Assembly: GCA_964586655.1 (NCBI GenBank)
Contig: CAZPGY010000007.1
Span: 54,012-118,011 of the forward strand
DNA length: 64,000 bases
Origin: JAJYSO01 sp964586655
Lineage (GTDB): Bacteria; Bacteroidota; Bacteroidia; Flavobacteriales; Flavobacteriaceae
Direction: 5' to 3'
In this document: piece by piece, positions 34,309-44,076 of the stretch
Position numbering within the stretch: the first letter of the stretch is position 1
How the letters are laid out: each line of letters opens with the position of its first letter
Notes under the pieces: model-generated
The model's input: the letters and a program-made list of their open reading frames with translations, nothing else
Told to the model about the DNA's origin: nothing
Databases searched by the model: none
Translations under genes and position numbers: made by a program

Positions 34309-34956
34309 TTAATTAGCCGTTCTTTTCTTGCGTTTGTTTTTAAAATACTCCACCACAATAGGGATAAGGGAAAGAAAGATGATGCCCAATACCGTAAGGC
34401 TGAAATTATTTTTAACAACCGGAATATTGCCAAAGAGGTAGCCTACGGTGATAAATAAGAATACCCACAAGGCGCCCCCAAACAGGTTGTAGAAAATAAA
34501 TTTGGAATAGTGCATACTCGATGTTCCGGCCACAAAAGGAGCGTAAGTACGCACAATAGGAACAAACCGAGCCAACACAATTGTTTTTCCTCCATACTTT
34601 TCAAAGAATTTTTCAGTTTTGTGCAAATACTCCATCTTAAATATTTTGGCATCTTCTTTAAATACTTTGATGCCGAAATAAGATCCCATTGCATAGTTGA
34701 CGGTATCTCCCAAAACTGCTGCCACAAAGAGGAGTCCGGCCAGTAAGAAAGGATCTAAAGCGCCGGTGGCTGCCAAGGCTCCTGCAGCAAATAGCAGAGA
34801 ATCCCCGGGCAAAAAAGGGGTGACCACAAAACCGGTTTCTGCAAAGATGATTAAGAACAAAATGGCATAAGTCCAAGCGCCGTAGGTTTGTACCAACAGC
34901 AGCAAGTGGTCGTCGATATGCAGAATAAAATCTATTAAAAATTGAATCCAATCCAT
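34309..34956 (-). CDS. DedA family membrane protein
   Basis: A 215-residue DedA/SNARE-associated-domain protein. Visible family motifs are FAETGFVVTPFLPGDSLLF (about residues 40-58), GDTVNYAMGSYFG (about 84-96), and FFEKYGGKTIVLARFVPIVRTYAPFVAG (about 114-142, with Arg residues known to matter in the family). Five to six hydrophobic segments span the chain. DedA proteins are linked to lipid flipping and membrane homeostasis. The neighbour on the same strand, 6 bp upstream, is a symporter gene, so they are likely cotranscribed. Confidence 0.9.
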   Translation of the reverse strand: MDWIQFLIDFILHIDDHLLLLVQTYGAWTYAILFLIIFAETGFVVTPFLPGDSLLFAAGALAATGALDPFLLAGLLFVAAVLGDTVNYAMGSYFGIKVFKEDAKIFKMEYLHKTEKFFEKYGGKTIVLARFVPIVRTYAPFVAGTSSMHYSKFIFYNLFGGALWVFLFITVGYLFGNIPVVKNNFSLTVLGIIFLSLIPIVVEYFKNKRKKRTAN

Positions 34957-34962
34957 GTTTTT

Positions 34963-36345
34963 TTATTTTTTGGAAGATTGAAGTGGGCGCAATTCTCCGT
35001 TGAGATGATACCCTTCTGATCGGGCTACAAAAGTGGCTGCCGTGATATCTCCAATTACGTTGATGGTTGTTCTACACATGTCTAAAATGCGATCTACCCC
35101 AAGGATAATGGCAATTAAACCCGGTTCTACGCCCAGGCTGGCCAAAACCACAATAATGTAAGGGATGGAGCCTCCGGGCACGCCGGCGGTACCAATTCCA
35201 CCAAGAATGGCTAAATAAGCAACGCCAATTTGGGTACCTATACTCAGGTCAACTCCGGCCAATTGTGCCAAAAATATAATGGTCACGCCTTCATATAGTG
35301 CCGTTCCATTTTGATTGGCAGTAGCGCCAATGGTCAATACAAAGGAGTTAATTTCCTCCGGCACACCAATATTCTCCTGGGAATCTTTGAGAGCGGTAGG
35401 CAAGGTAGCATTGGAGGAGGAGGTCGAAAAAGCTGTAATCGCTGTGGTTTTAACCATGCTGAAAAATGCCTTGGGAGAGAGCGCAGAAAGGTAATATACT
35501 GAAGCAGAATACACCACAATTGCATGAATAAACAAACCGCCCAACACCACTAAAATAAACCACAGTAGCGCTACGAGCAGTTCCAGGCCAAATGCGGCGA
35601 TACTGCTGAAAACCAGTAGGCAAACTGCATAAGGAGCCAGCCACATAATGGCATTGATAATTTTCACCGATATTTCAAAAAGCGCATCAAAAAAGCCGAT
35701 AAATGGTTTGGCGGTATCCTTGGGGATCATGGTGGCGGCCATGCCCAAGATAAGCGCAAAAAACATGATGTGCAGTAGCTTTGGAGTGCCCGTCATGGAT
35801 TCGATGGGGTTTTCCGGAATCAATTTTTCCACAATTTGGGTGATGACCGGAACGGGGTCTTCCTCCATTTTGGCTTTATGGGCTTCGGCGGTTCCCACTT
35901 GTTCGGTAGCCGCCATGCCATATTTTGCCTCCAAATTGGCGGCAGTATCGGCATCAATACGGGTGCCCGGACTGATCAAGTTTACCATGCTCAGGCCGAT
36001 GACCACAGAGATGGCCGAAATTATTAGAGTGTAAACTAATGTTTTTAGCCCTACACGCCCCAATTTTTTGATGTTGCCCAAACCGGCAATTCCCAATATC
36101 AAAGCCGAAAACACGAGCGGAACCACAATCATCAACAGCAAGCGAAGCCATAGGTTGCCAAGGGGTTGGGTGATATTTTCAATAACCCAGTTTAATTTTT
36201 CATTTTCGGCACCAAAGAGAAGGCTGGATAAGATTCCGGCTACTGCACCCAAGAGTAATCCTAGAAGGATTTTGGTGTGCATGGCCATTTTCTTCTTTCC
36301 TGATTTTTCTTTTTCAGTCTTCTGTTCGTCTTGGTCTGTCGCCAT
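34963..36345 (-). CDS. Dicarboxylate/amino acid:cation symporter (DAACS)
   Basis: A 460-residue sodium- or proton-coupled symporter of the GltP/DctA family, which imports glutamate, aspartate or C4-dicarboxylates. It has about eight membrane segments plus the hairpin regions. The family signature TTAITAFSTSSSNATLPTAL is near residue 300, followed by NQNGTALYEG (near 343, the TM7 NxxGT motif) and the DRILDMCRTTINVIGD segment (near 425) with the substrate-binding Asp and Arg. An odd insert of about 40 residues between the second and third hydrophobic segments is a normal loop. The DedA gene follows 6 bp downstream. Confidence 0.9.
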   Translation of the reverse strand: MATDQDEQKTEKEKSGKKKMAMHTKILLGLLLGAVAGILSSLLFGAENEKLNWVIENITQPLGNLWLRLLLMIVVPLVFSALILGIAGLGNIKKLGRVGLKTLVYTLIISAISVVIGLSMVNLISPGTRIDADTAANLEAKYGMAATEQVGTAEAHKAKMEEDPVPVITQIVEKLIPENPIESMTGTPKLLHIMFFALILGMAATMIPKDTAKPFIGFFDALFEISVKIINAIMWLAPYAVCLLVFSSIAAFGLELLVALLWFILVVLGGLFIHAIVVYSASVYYLSALSPKAFFSMVKTTAITAFSTSSSNATLPTALKDSQENIGVPEEINSFVLTIGATANQNGTALYEGVTIIFLAQLAGVDLSIGTQIGVAYLAILGGIGTAGVPGGSIPYIIVVLASLGVEPGLIAIILGVDRILDMCRTTINVIGDITAATFVARSEGYHLNGELRPLQSSKK

Positions 36346-36489
36346 AAATGGGGTTTTGTAGGTTGCTTTATTTTGATTTCCCTGCTATGGAAAACAGCAA
36401 AATCCTAAAATGATTTCTAAATCCCTCAAATGAAGAGATGAGTCTCGGAGATTTAAGGTTTGTAAAAATAGAAAAAAAATTGATGTTGC

Positions 36490-37437
36490 CTATTGACTTA
36501 AAAAAGTTTCGAGTGCAGTCTCAATTCGATTTTCAATATTCTCAATTTCAGCTTTCTTGAATTCTTCTCCGGTAATATTTTCATACAATTCAATATATCG
36601 TTCAGAAACACTATTGATATAGGCGTCACTCATTTCGGGCACTTCCTGTTTGGCTTGTCCTTGAAAACCGTTTGAAATCAACCATTGTCTGACAAATTCT
36701 TTGGAGAGCTGCTTTTGCTTTTCTCCCTTTTTCTGGCGTGTTTCATAGCCGTCGGCATAAAAATAACGAGAAGAATCCGGGGTGTGTATTTCGTCGATTA
36801 GGAGAATTTCTCCGGCCGGGTTTGTGCCAAATTCATATTTTGTATCCACTAAAATCAGGCCTTGTTGCGCGGCCATTTCGGTTCCTCGTCGGAATAATTT
36901 TTGGGTATAGTCTTCCAAGCGTTCATAATCAGCTTTTGATACCAGTCCTTTCCTTAAGATTTCTTCTTTTGAAATGTCCTCGTCGTGTCCTCCTTGATCG
37001 GCTTTGGTAGAGGGGGTGATAATGGGCTGGGGGAGTTTGTCGTTTTCTTTTAATCCCTCTGGTAGCGCCACGCCACAAAGGCTGCGTTTGCCGTCGCGGT
37101 ATTCTCGCCAGGCATGGCCGGCCAAATACCCACGAATGACCATTTCTACTTTAAAGGGTTGACAAGCCTGTCCCACAGCAACATTAGGATCGGGCGTGGC
37201 TTCCAGCCAATTGGGCACAAGATCGGCGGTATCTCGCAGCATTTTGGTGGCTATTTGGTTGAGGATCTGGCCTTTGTAGGGGATGCCTTTGGGCATTACT
37301 ACATCGAAAGCACTCAACCGATCGGTGGCAACAATGGCCAGCCGTTGGTCTTTTAGGTGGTAAACATCGCGAACCTTGCCGTGATAGACCTTCTCTTGAC
37401 CGGGAAGCTTAAAATTTGTTTGGAGTAATGTGTTCAT
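36490..37437 (-). CDS. purC: Phosphoribosylaminoimidazole-succinocarboxamide synthase
   Basis: A 315-residue SAICAR synthetase, catalysing the eighth step of purine synthesis: CAIR plus aspartate plus ATP to SAICAR. Conserved segments are GKVRDVY (near residue 21), TDRLSAFDVV (38-47, nucleotide contact), MVIRGYLAGHAWREY (128-142), and LVDTKYEFG plus LIDEIHTPDSSR (near 197-225). The length fits the larger type seen in Bacteroidota. It overlaps the phoH gene by 4 bp upstream on the same strand, so the two are translationally coupled. Confidence 0.93.
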   Translation of the reverse strand: MNTLLQTNFKLPGQEKVYHGKVRDVYHLKDQRLAIVATDRLSAFDVVMPKGIPYKGQILNQIATKMLRDTADLVPNWLEATPDPNVAVGQACQPFKVEMVIRGYLAGHAWREYRDGKRSLCGVALPEGLKENDKLPQPIITPSTKADQGGHDEDISKEEILRKGLVSKADYERLEDYTQKLFRRGTEMAAQQGLILVDTKYEFGTNPAGEILLIDEIHTPDSSRYFYADGYETRQKKGEKQKQLSKEFVRQWLISNGFQGQAKQEVPEMSDAYINSVSERYIELYENITGEEFKKAEIENIENRIETALETFLSQ

Positions 37438-38405
37438 TTTTCTTGTAGTTTAGTTTGTTGAGCATCGGCTTCTTTAAAAGCATTGATTACTTTTTTGACC
37501 AGTTTGTGACGAATGACATCTTTATCATCCAAATAAATCATTCCTATTCCGTCGATATCTTTCAGGATGCGAAGGGCTTCCTTAAGTCCTGAGTTTACTT
37601 TTCGCGGCAAATCGATTTGACCGGGATCGCCGGTGATGATAAATTTTGCGTTTTTCCCCATACGAGTCAAAAACATTTTCATTTGGGCGTGAGAAGTATT
37701 TTGCGCCTCGTCCAAAATGACAAAAGCATTGTCCAAGGTTCTTCCCCGCATAAACGCCAGGGGAGCAATTTGAATAGTCCCTTTTTCTATAAAATCTTCG
37801 AGCCGCTCATGTGGAATCATATCGAAAAGGGCATCGTATAGCGGCTGCATATAAGGGTCGAGTTTTTCTTTTAAATCTCCCGGTAAAAAACCGAGATTTT
37901 CTCCGGCTTCCACTGCAGGGCGGGTTAAAACAATGCGTTTGACTCGCTTTTCTTTTAAGGCGCGAACTGCCAGGGCCACACTGGTATAGGTTTTTCCTGT
38001 TCCGGCCGGTCCCACGGCAAAAACCATATCCTTTTTACGACTCTGTTCAACCAATTTGCGTTGGTTCACGGTTTCTGCTTTAATCAGTCTGCCATGAAGA
38101 CCGTGCAATAAAATTTCACCACTTTTTTGAGTGGTTTGATAATCTTCTTTTTTCTCGCTGGTCAAAATTCGCTCCAAAGCATTTTCATCCAGCTTGTTAA
38201 ATTTTTTAAAGTGCTCTACCAGCATGTTGAAGCGTTTTTCGAGCGCTTTTAATTCAGATTCATTTCCATAAGCCTTGATCTGATGTCCGCGGGCCACAAT
38301 TTTAATTGTTGGAAAATGTTTTTTAAGGACCTTAATATTGGCATTGTGTTGACCAAAAAATTCACGAGGATTGATGGCGGTGAGTTCGAGAATGATTTCG
38401 TTCAA
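37434..38405 (-). CDS. PhoH family ATPase
   Basis: A 323-residue PhoH-like protein. Walker A GPAGTGKT is at residues 133-140 and Walker B FVILDEAQNTSHAQ at about 230-243, with the conserved RPAVEAGE segment between them. PhoH proteins are thought to bind RNA and act in RNA metabolism, in some cases with YbeZ/YbeY; the role here is inferred. An N-terminal domain (residues 1-100, including EREFFGQHN-like NPREFFGQHN) is typical of this group. It is the upstream member of a 4-bp-overlapping pair with purC. Confidence 0.92.
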   Translation of the reverse strand: MNEIILELTAINPREFFGQHNANIKVLKKHFPTIKIVARGHQIKAYGNESELKALEKRFNMLVEHFKKFNKLDENALERILTSEKKEDYQTTQKSGEILLHGLHGRLIKAETVNQRKLVEQSRKKDMVFAVGPAGTGKTYTSVALAVRALKEKRVKRIVLTRPAVEAGENLGFLPGDLKEKLDPYMQPLYDALFDMIPHERLEDFIEKGTIQIAPLAFMRGRTLDNAFVILDEAQNTSHAQMKMFLTRMGKNAKFIITGDPGQIDLPRKVNSGLKEALRILKDIDGIGMIYLDDKDVIRHKLVKKVINAFKEADAQQTKLQEK

Positions 38406-38586
38406 AAGAGAATAGTTTTTATTATACGATAATGATTAAATTCGCAAAATGATTCTAAAAGCCCTGAAGCAATTTCAATCATCTTGTATTTTTATAGTAT
38501 TTAAAAAGACAATTATTATTTTTGCCTGTTCGCAAAATTAAACAAAATTCGACGTTTATCGTTCAAAAACAACTTAATAAGCACAC

Positions 38587-39417
38587 ATGGCCATTATTAC
38601 CTTAACTTCTGACTTTGGTTTGAAAGACCCTTCTGTAGCTGCGGTGAAAGGGGCCATTTTCAGTGAGTTGGAAACGGCTAAGGTGATAGATATTTCTCAT
38701 GAAGTCTCTCCCTTTAATATTGGAGAAGCGGCTTATATCATCAAGAATGCATACCACACTTTCCCCAAAGGCAGTATTCATGTTTTGGGAGTAGATTCAG
38801 AACTCAATCCCGAGAACCGACATATTGCCGTTGAATTGGATGAACATTATTTTATTTGTGCCAATAATGGAATTATCTCGTTGATTGCTAATGAGATAAA
38901 CCCTACAAAGTGTGTCGAGATTAATATTCATGACAAGGTGACGAGTAATTTTCCCGTTTTGGATGTGTTTGTACAAACTGCCGCACATATTGCCAGAGGC
39001 GGTAGACTGGAGGTGATTGGTAAAGAAATTTCAGAAATCAAACCTATCAAAGCTATAGAACCCGTGGTCAATAAAGAGCGTAATCAGATTATGGGCAGTG
39101 TGATTTATGTGGATAATTATGGAAATGTGGTTTCTAATATTTCTAAAAAATTCTTTAACAGCGTAGGAAAAGGGCGTGATTTTGAAATTTTTGCCCGCGG
39201 ATTCAAGTTTGATAAAATCCTTGAAAACTACAGTGATGTTATTGATTTTAACGAGCCTAAAGAGCATCGCGGCGATGACGGAAAGCAGCTTGCTATTTTT
39301 AATACTGCCCGATATCTGGAAATTGCTATTTACAAAAGTAATCCGAAGACTGTTGGTGGAGCTTCCAGCCTGTTTGGTCTAAAACCCATGGATACCATTA
39401 AAGTGAATTTTCAATGA
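38587..39417 (+). CDS. SAM hydroxide adenosyltransferase / DUF62 family protein
   Basis: A 276-residue protein of the fluorinase/chlorinase/SAM-hydrolase fold. The N-terminal ITLTSDFGLKDPSVAAVKG (residues 3-21) carries the SAM-binding Asp, and the sequence DISHEVSPFNIGEAA (36-50) is diagnostic. The C-terminal domain contains GSVIYVDNYGNVVSNIS (about 168-184). Housekeeping members cleave S-adenosylmethionine with water to adenosine and methionine, which is the likely activity here, rather than halogenation. It stands alone on the plus strand, divergent from phoH-purC. Confidence 0.88.
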   Translation: MAIITLTSDFGLKDPSVAAVKGAIFSELETAKVIDISHEVSPFNIGEAAYIIKNAYHTFPKGSIHVLGVDSELNPENRHIAVELDEHYFICANNGIISLIANEINPTKCVEINIHDKVTSNFPVLDVFVQTAAHIARGGRLEVIGKEISEIKPIKAIEPVVNKERNQIMGSVIYVDNYGNVVSNISKKFFNSVGKGRDFEIFARGFKFDKILENYSDVIDFNEPKEHRGDDGKQLAIFNTARYLEIAIYKSNPKTVGGASSLFGLKPMDTIKVNFQ

Positions 39418-39592
39418 AACCGAGCATAAAAAATAAACCCCGGAAAAATTGAGGTTTCACAAAACTTTGGCACGGCAAAATAATATATTTGCGTTCTTTG
39501 TAACCCCCTTGGAAATTTTAAAAGCAGAAGTGTTCATTTTACGGGGTTAAATAAAATGAGTTCATCAAATAAAGAGCAACAATACAGCAGCT

Positions 39593-40324
39593 ATGCGTGC
39601 GATATTTTTTAAAGAAATCAATGCTTTTTTCTCGGGCATCATCGGCTATCTGGTCATGGGCGTGTTTTTATTGATCAACGGACTCTTTTTATGGGTTTTT
39701 CAGGGACAATACAATATCTTTAACTACGGTTTTGCCAACCTGTCCGGTTTTTTTCAGCTTTCTCCCTGGGTTTTCCTTTTCCTGATTCCGGCTGTGTGTA
39801 TGCGTAGCTTTTCTGAAGAGCGAAAACAAGGGACATTAGAATTGCTTTTGACCAAACCCCTAAAAAAATGGGATTTGGTATTGGGGAAGTATTTGGGATG
39901 CCTTGCCGTTATTATTTTGTCGATAGTTCCCAGTTTATTGTATGTATTGACGATTTCCCAATTGGGGGATCCGCCCGGAAATTTTGACAGCGGTGTATTG
40001 CTCGGATCCTATTTGGGGCTGGTGTTCCTCGGTGCAGTTTATACGGCCATCGGGATTTTTGCTTCTACCTTTTCTAAAAATCAAATTGTTGGGTTTATCA
40101 GCGCAGTGCTGTTGTGTTTTCTGTGTTTTTTTGCCTTTAAAGGCCTGTCTGATTTTAATTTATTGGGTTCTCATATCTATGCCTTGGAATACCTCGGAAT
40201 CAGTTTTCACTATGAGAGTATCAGCCGCGGGGTAATTGATACCCGGGATGTGATTTATTTTTTGAGCCTGATCATTTTATTTTTGAGTCTGACAAAAATG
40301 AATCTTAAAACTTCCGCACGATGA
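39593..40324 (+). CDS. gldF: Gliding motility ABC transporter permease GldF
   Basis: A 243-residue permease with six hydrophobic segments (about 17-40, 55-75, 97-117, 135-155, 166-185 and 222-240). Conserved segments include CMRSFSEERKQGTLELLLTKPLKKWDLVLGKYLG (near residues 66-99), as in the ABC-2/NosY class. In flavobacteria GldF works with GldG and the ATPase GldA in a transporter needed for gliding. It overlaps gldG by 4 bp. No gldA lies adjacent, as is usual. A TATATTTG box at 39484-39491 lies upstream. Confidence 0.9.
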   Translation: MRAIFFKEINAFFSGIIGYLVMGVFLLINGLFLWVFQGQYNIFNYGFANLSGFFQLSPWVFLFLIPAVCMRSFSEERKQGTLELLLTKPLKKWDLVLGKYLGCLAVIILSIVPSLLYVLTISQLGDPPGNFDSGVLLGSYLGLVFLGAVYTAIGIFASTFSKNQIVGFISAVLLCFLCFFAFKGLSDFNLLGSHIYALEYLGISFHYESISRGVIDTRDVIYFLSLIILFLSLTKMNLKTSAR

Positions 40325-42000
40325 AAACCGGCAACAAAACATTCCTGCGATTTGCGTTTCTATTGCTGATGCTGGTGGGGATCAATGTGATAGCTTCACA
40401 ATATTTTAATCGCTTTGACCTGACCAAAAACAAACGCTACTCCCTTTCTGCTCCCACGAAAGATATTGTACAGCAAGTCGATAAAAATCTCTTGGTTCGC
40501 GTTTATCTCGAAGGAGATTTCACTTCCAATTTTAGACGCTTAGAAAATGAAACTCGCTACTTACTGGAGGAATTTAGTGCGCAAAATCGGAATATTCAGT
40601 TTCAGTTTATCAATCCACTCGAGTATTTTGATCGTCCGGCACAGGCTGTGGGAGAGCAATTTTTTCAAGCCGGTATGCCCCCCAAACGCCTCAATATAAA
40701 AAAGAATGGCAAAGAGGTGCAAAGTCTTATTTTTCCGTGGGCTGTAGCAACTTATGGAGAGAAGAGCGTTAAAATTCCACTGCTGCAGATGAGTCCGGGA
40801 GATTCTAATGAAGAGCTGGTCACGAGTTCGGTACAGAACCTCGAATATGCATTTGCCAATGCCTTTAAACGCCTTAGTGTGGAAAAGAACAAGAAAATTG
40901 CCATTCTAAAAGGCAATGGCGAGCTGCCCGATTTGCAAATTGGCAGTTTTTTAAAAACGGTGGGAGCTTATTATCACACCGCCCCTTTTACCTTGGACTC
41001 TGTAGCAGAAAGTCCGCAAAAGACCTTAAAAAACTTACGCGAATATGATTTGATGGTCGTGGCCAAGCCTACCGTCGCTTTCACCGAAAAAGAGAAGTAT
41101 GTACTCGATCAATACCTGATGAACGGCGGAAAAGCACTATGGCTGGTCGATGCAGTTAATGCAGATATAGACAGTATTTTTGCCAACCAAAACCATTCGA
41201 TGATTGCCTATCCCAATGATTTAAAACTAACCAGCTTTTTCTTTAAATATGGGGTGCGTATCATGCCTTCGCTGATCAATGATTTGCATGCCGATAATAT
41301 TATCCTTGCTTCAGGCCACGGGAAACAGACTCAGTTTTCTCAATATCCGTGGTATTATTCTCCTTTGGTGGTTGCCCGCGGAGTGCATCCGGTGGTCAAC
41401 AATATTGATCCGATTCGATTTGATTTTGCCAGTCCCATTGATACTTTGAAAAATGGCATTGAAAAAACCGTTCTGCTCAAAAGTTCTGTGGCAACTCGTG
41501 TTGATGGAACACCGAGACTGATTAAACTCAATATGATTGCTAAAAAACCGAAGTTTGAAACCTATCAAGACGGTCCGCAGATTATGGCGGTGCTTCTTGA
41601 AGGTAAATTTACTTCGGTCTTTAAAAATCGCATCAAGCCTTTTTCAATTAAAAATCCGATTGCAGAAAGTGTGCCTACTAAAATGATTGTTATTGCGGAT
41701 GGCGATGTAATCAAAAACGACCTGAAAAACGGCCGCCCCACAAGCTTGGCCTATGATCCTAAAACCGGGCAGAGCTATGGGAATAAGGAATTTTTACTAA
41801 ATGCTGTCAATTATATGCTCGATGATTCAGGCTTGTTAAACATTCGCTCACAAAAAATTAATATTGCCTTTTTGGACTCGGAGAAAATAGCAGCCCACAA
41901 ATTGTTTTGGCAATTGATGAATATTGGGTTGCCTCTTCTTATTCTTTGCCTCTTTGGATTCGGTTTTAGCTTTTATCGCCGGAAAGCTTATCGCCAATAA
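40321..42000 (+). CDS. gldG: Gliding motility ABC transporter substrate-binding subunit GldG
   Basis: A 559-residue protein with one N-terminal membrane segment (residues 9-27) and one at the C-terminus (about 532-550), enclosing a large periplasmic domain. The segment FNRFDLTKNKRYSLSAPTKDIV (about 29-50) is typical of the GldG/ABC-type uncharacterised transport family. Together with GldF and GldA it makes the Gld ABC transporter required for gliding motility and secretion in Flavobacteriia. It overlaps gldF by 4 bp, so the two are coupled. Confidence 0.9.
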   Translation: MKTGNKTFLRFAFLLLMLVGINVIASQYFNRFDLTKNKRYSLSAPTKDIVQQVDKNLLVRVYLEGDFTSNFRRLENETRYLLEEFSAQNRNIQFQFINPLEYFDRPAQAVGEQFFQAGMPPKRLNIKKNGKEVQSLIFPWAVATYGEKSVKIPLLQMSPGDSNEELVTSSVQNLEYAFANAFKRLSVEKNKKIAILKGNGELPDLQIGSFLKTVGAYYHTAPFTLDSVAESPQKTLKNLREYDLMVVAKPTVAFTEKEKYVLDQYLMNGGKALWLVDAVNADIDSIFANQNHSMIAYPNDLKLTSFFFKYGVRIMPSLINDLHADNIILASGHGKQTQFSQYPWYYSPLVVARGVHPVVNNIDPIRFDFASPIDTLKNGIEKTVLLKSSVATRVDGTPRLIKLNMIAKKPKFETYQDGPQIMAVLLEGKFTSVFKNRIKPFSIKNPIAESVPTKMIVIADGDVIKNDLKNGRPTSLAYDPKTGQSYGNKEFLLNAVNYMLDDSGLLNIRSQKINIAFLDSEKIAAHKLFWQLMNIGLPLLILCLFGFGFSFYRRKAYRQ

Positions 42001-42129
42001 ACAAATTGAAAAATTATTGCCCATCGGTAAAATTTCATTAATTTTATACCAATTTGATTTGTAGGCCTTTTGGTGCTATGTTATTCCTCAAAATCTTGTT
42101 TATGTAGAACGCTTTTTAATCGTCTGTTT

Positions 42130-42852
42130 ATGAAAGTATTTAACCTCATTGCCGGTCCCCGAAACCTTTCTACCCCTTTGATGTATGCCTTCGCACAACG
42201 AAAAGATATGCAGGTCTTGGACGAACCCTTTTACGGGTTTTACCTCAAAAACGGACATCCGACCAATTCCCATCCTTCGCAGCAGGAAATTATCCTTTCT
42301 ATGGAATTGAACAAAGATCGGATTATAGCCAACATTAACCGAGCTGCTCAGCAATCTCATATTTTTATCAAGGGAATGGCGCATCATTACCTGGTGGCTG
42401 AGCCTGAATTTATTTTGGAATGGGAGAATATTTTCTTGATTCGAAGTCCCGAGAAACTGATTCGTTCTTTTTCACGAGTAATTTCTAAACCTACCTTAAA
42501 CGACATCGGGTTAAAAAAATCATCCGATTTATATGAGTATGTCAAAAGAAATAACAAAAATCCGGTGGTGATGGATAGTGACGAGCTTTTAAAAAACCCG
42601 AAAACTTACCTTCAAAAGCTGTGCAAGAAAATAGGTTTACCCTTTTTTGATACGATGTTGCATTGGAAAAAAGGAGGACTGCCGGAAGACGGAATCTGGA
42701 AGAAGCACTGGTATCATAACTTGCACAATTCCACCGGTTTTATTGCTAAAAAGTCCCAAGATAAAGCTGTTCCCAAACATTTGGAATCCTTGCTGGCTGA
42801 AGCCCGGCCTTATTATCGAATTTTAGAAAAGGAGCGGCTGCTAAATGTTTGA
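42130..42852 (+). CDS. Sulfotransferase-like P-loop protein
   Basis: A 240-residue protein of the sulfotransferase superfamily. The N-terminal MKVFNLIAGPRNLSTPLMYAF (residues 1-21) contains the PAPS-binding-like loop, and EWENIFLIRSPEKLIRSFSR (about 97-116) is the second conserved block. I chose the ATG at 42130. The enzyme may transfer a sulfuryl or related group, but the substrate is unknown. It lies 57 bp upstream of a class IV aminotransferase on the same strand, which hints that both act on one metabolite. Confidence 0.75.
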   Translation: MKVFNLIAGPRNLSTPLMYAFAQRKDMQVLDEPFYGFYLKNGHPTNSHPSQQEIILSMELNKDRIIANINRAAQQSHIFIKGMAHHYLVAEPEFILEWENIFLIRSPEKLIRSFSRVISKPTLNDIGLKKSSDLYEYVKRNNKNPVVMDSDELLKNPKTYLQKLCKKIGLPFFDTMLHWKKGGLPEDGIWKKHWYHNLHNSTGFIAKKSQDKAVPKHLESLLAEARPYYRILEKERLLNV

Positions 42853-42909
42853 TTTTTTAATACGATTGAGAACCAATTTGCTAATGACTCATTTTAAATT
42901 TTTTGATCT

Positions 42910-43803
42910 ATGTTACAAAAATTCAATCCCAAGAATAAGGACATCAAAGTATTTATTAAAGACCGACTCTACCGTCGTGAAGAGGCGAAGGTTTCCGTTT
43001 TTGACAGCGCCGTTCAAGGAGGAGACGCGGTTTGGGAAGGCTTACGGGTTTATCCCGAAGGAGTGGTGGCACTTGACGAACACCTGAATCGCTTATACGG
43101 ATCGGCCAAAGCGCTGCATTTTGCAGACGTGCCTTCAAAATCTTTTATCAAATCGGCCATTAAAGAAACCCTGACTGCAAACGAAATGAATGACCAAGTG
43201 CACATCAGGTTGACGCTGACTCGAGGCGAAAAAATCACCAGCGGGATGGATCCTCGACTGAATCAAAAGGGTTCTTGCCTGATTGTTTTGGCAGAGTGGA
43301 AGCCTTTGGTCTATGACAATGAACAAGGGATTTCAGTACTTACCTCCACACAACGCCGCAATGCGCCACAATTTTTGGACAGTAAAATTCACCACAACAA
43401 CCTGCTCAACAATATTATAGCAAAAATTCAAGCCAATGTAGCCGGAAAAGATGCCGCTTTGATGCTCGATGAACGGGGCTTTGCAGCCGAATTAAACGGT
43501 ACCAATATTTTTATGGTTAAAGGAGGGAAAGTTTATACGCCGCATGCCCACGCTTGTTTGCCCGGGATAACCCGAAAGCTGGTGATGACCATGTGTCAAC
43601 GCAAGGAAATTGAGATGCAGGAAGCCAATTTGTCGCTGGTGCAACTTTACAATGCTGATGGGGTTTTTGTAACCGGCACCATGGGCGAATTGACTCCGGT
43701 TGTTGAAATTGATGGGCGAAGTATTCCTAAAGATGACGCTTTACAACAGCGCATCATCAGCAGCTATAAAAAAGAAGTTCGCAAACTTTGTGAACCCCTG
43801 TAA
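42910..43803 (+). CDS. Class IV PLP-dependent aminotransferase (branched-chain or D-amino-acid type)
   Basis: A 297-residue aminotransferase. The PLP-binding Lys is expected at residue 159 (FLDSKIHHNNLLNN), and the family features FDSAVQGGDAVWEGLR (residues 31-46), EHLNRL (57-62), LDERGFAAELNGTNIF (about 181-196) and VFVTGTMGELTPV (about 255-267) are present. It would transfer an amino group between a branched-chain or D-amino acid and 2-oxoglutarate. It forms a probable pair with the sulfotransferase-like gene 57 bp upstream. Confidence 0.87.
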   Translation: MLQKFNPKNKDIKVFIKDRLYRREEAKVSVFDSAVQGGDAVWEGLRVYPEGVVALDEHLNRLYGSAKALHFADVPSKSFIKSAIKETLTANEMNDQVHIRLTLTRGEKITSGMDPRLNQKGSCLIVLAEWKPLVYDNEQGISVLTSTQRRNAPQFLDSKIHHNNLLNNIIAKIQANVAGKDAALMLDERGFAAELNGTNIFMVKGGKVYTPHAHACLPGITRKLVMTMCQRKEIEMQEANLSLVQLYNADGVFVTGTMGELTPVVEIDGRSIPKDDALQQRIISSYKKEVRKLCEPL

Positions 43804-44024
43804 AAATATTTGACACGCTACCATTACCCTTACCAAAAGAATTTATGGATTGGTTCAAAGGTTTATAAGGCGAAAATATGTCTTGTTTGGACCCAAGCGC
43901 GCGTATAGCCGGCGCTATGACAAGCCTTGGATTTGTGTTGAGTTTGCCGAAATAAAGAGGTTTTGAATTTAACAGGAGGAATCTGTTTTTAAGGTCACTT
44001 TCGTATGATCTCGGCGGTATAGAT

Positions 44025-44055
44025 TTGGTTGCGGGGGTTCGTTTAACTATTTTTG
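44025..44055 (+). promoter_or_regulatory. Promoter of the MutS-like gene
   Basis: TTG (44025-44027), a 20-nt spacer, and TATTTTTG (44048-44055) fit the Bacteroidota promoter. The box overlaps the alternative TTG start of the gene at 44053, which supports the ATG at 44077 as the true start. Confidence 0.7.
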
Positions 44056-44076
44056 TCTAAATATTTTTCCGTCTTC

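Noticed and set aside
38587..39417. Fluorinase or chlorinase for the DUF62 protein
   Set aside because: Housekeeping SAM hydroxide adenosyltransferases share the fold and are far more common; no halogenation genes are nearby.
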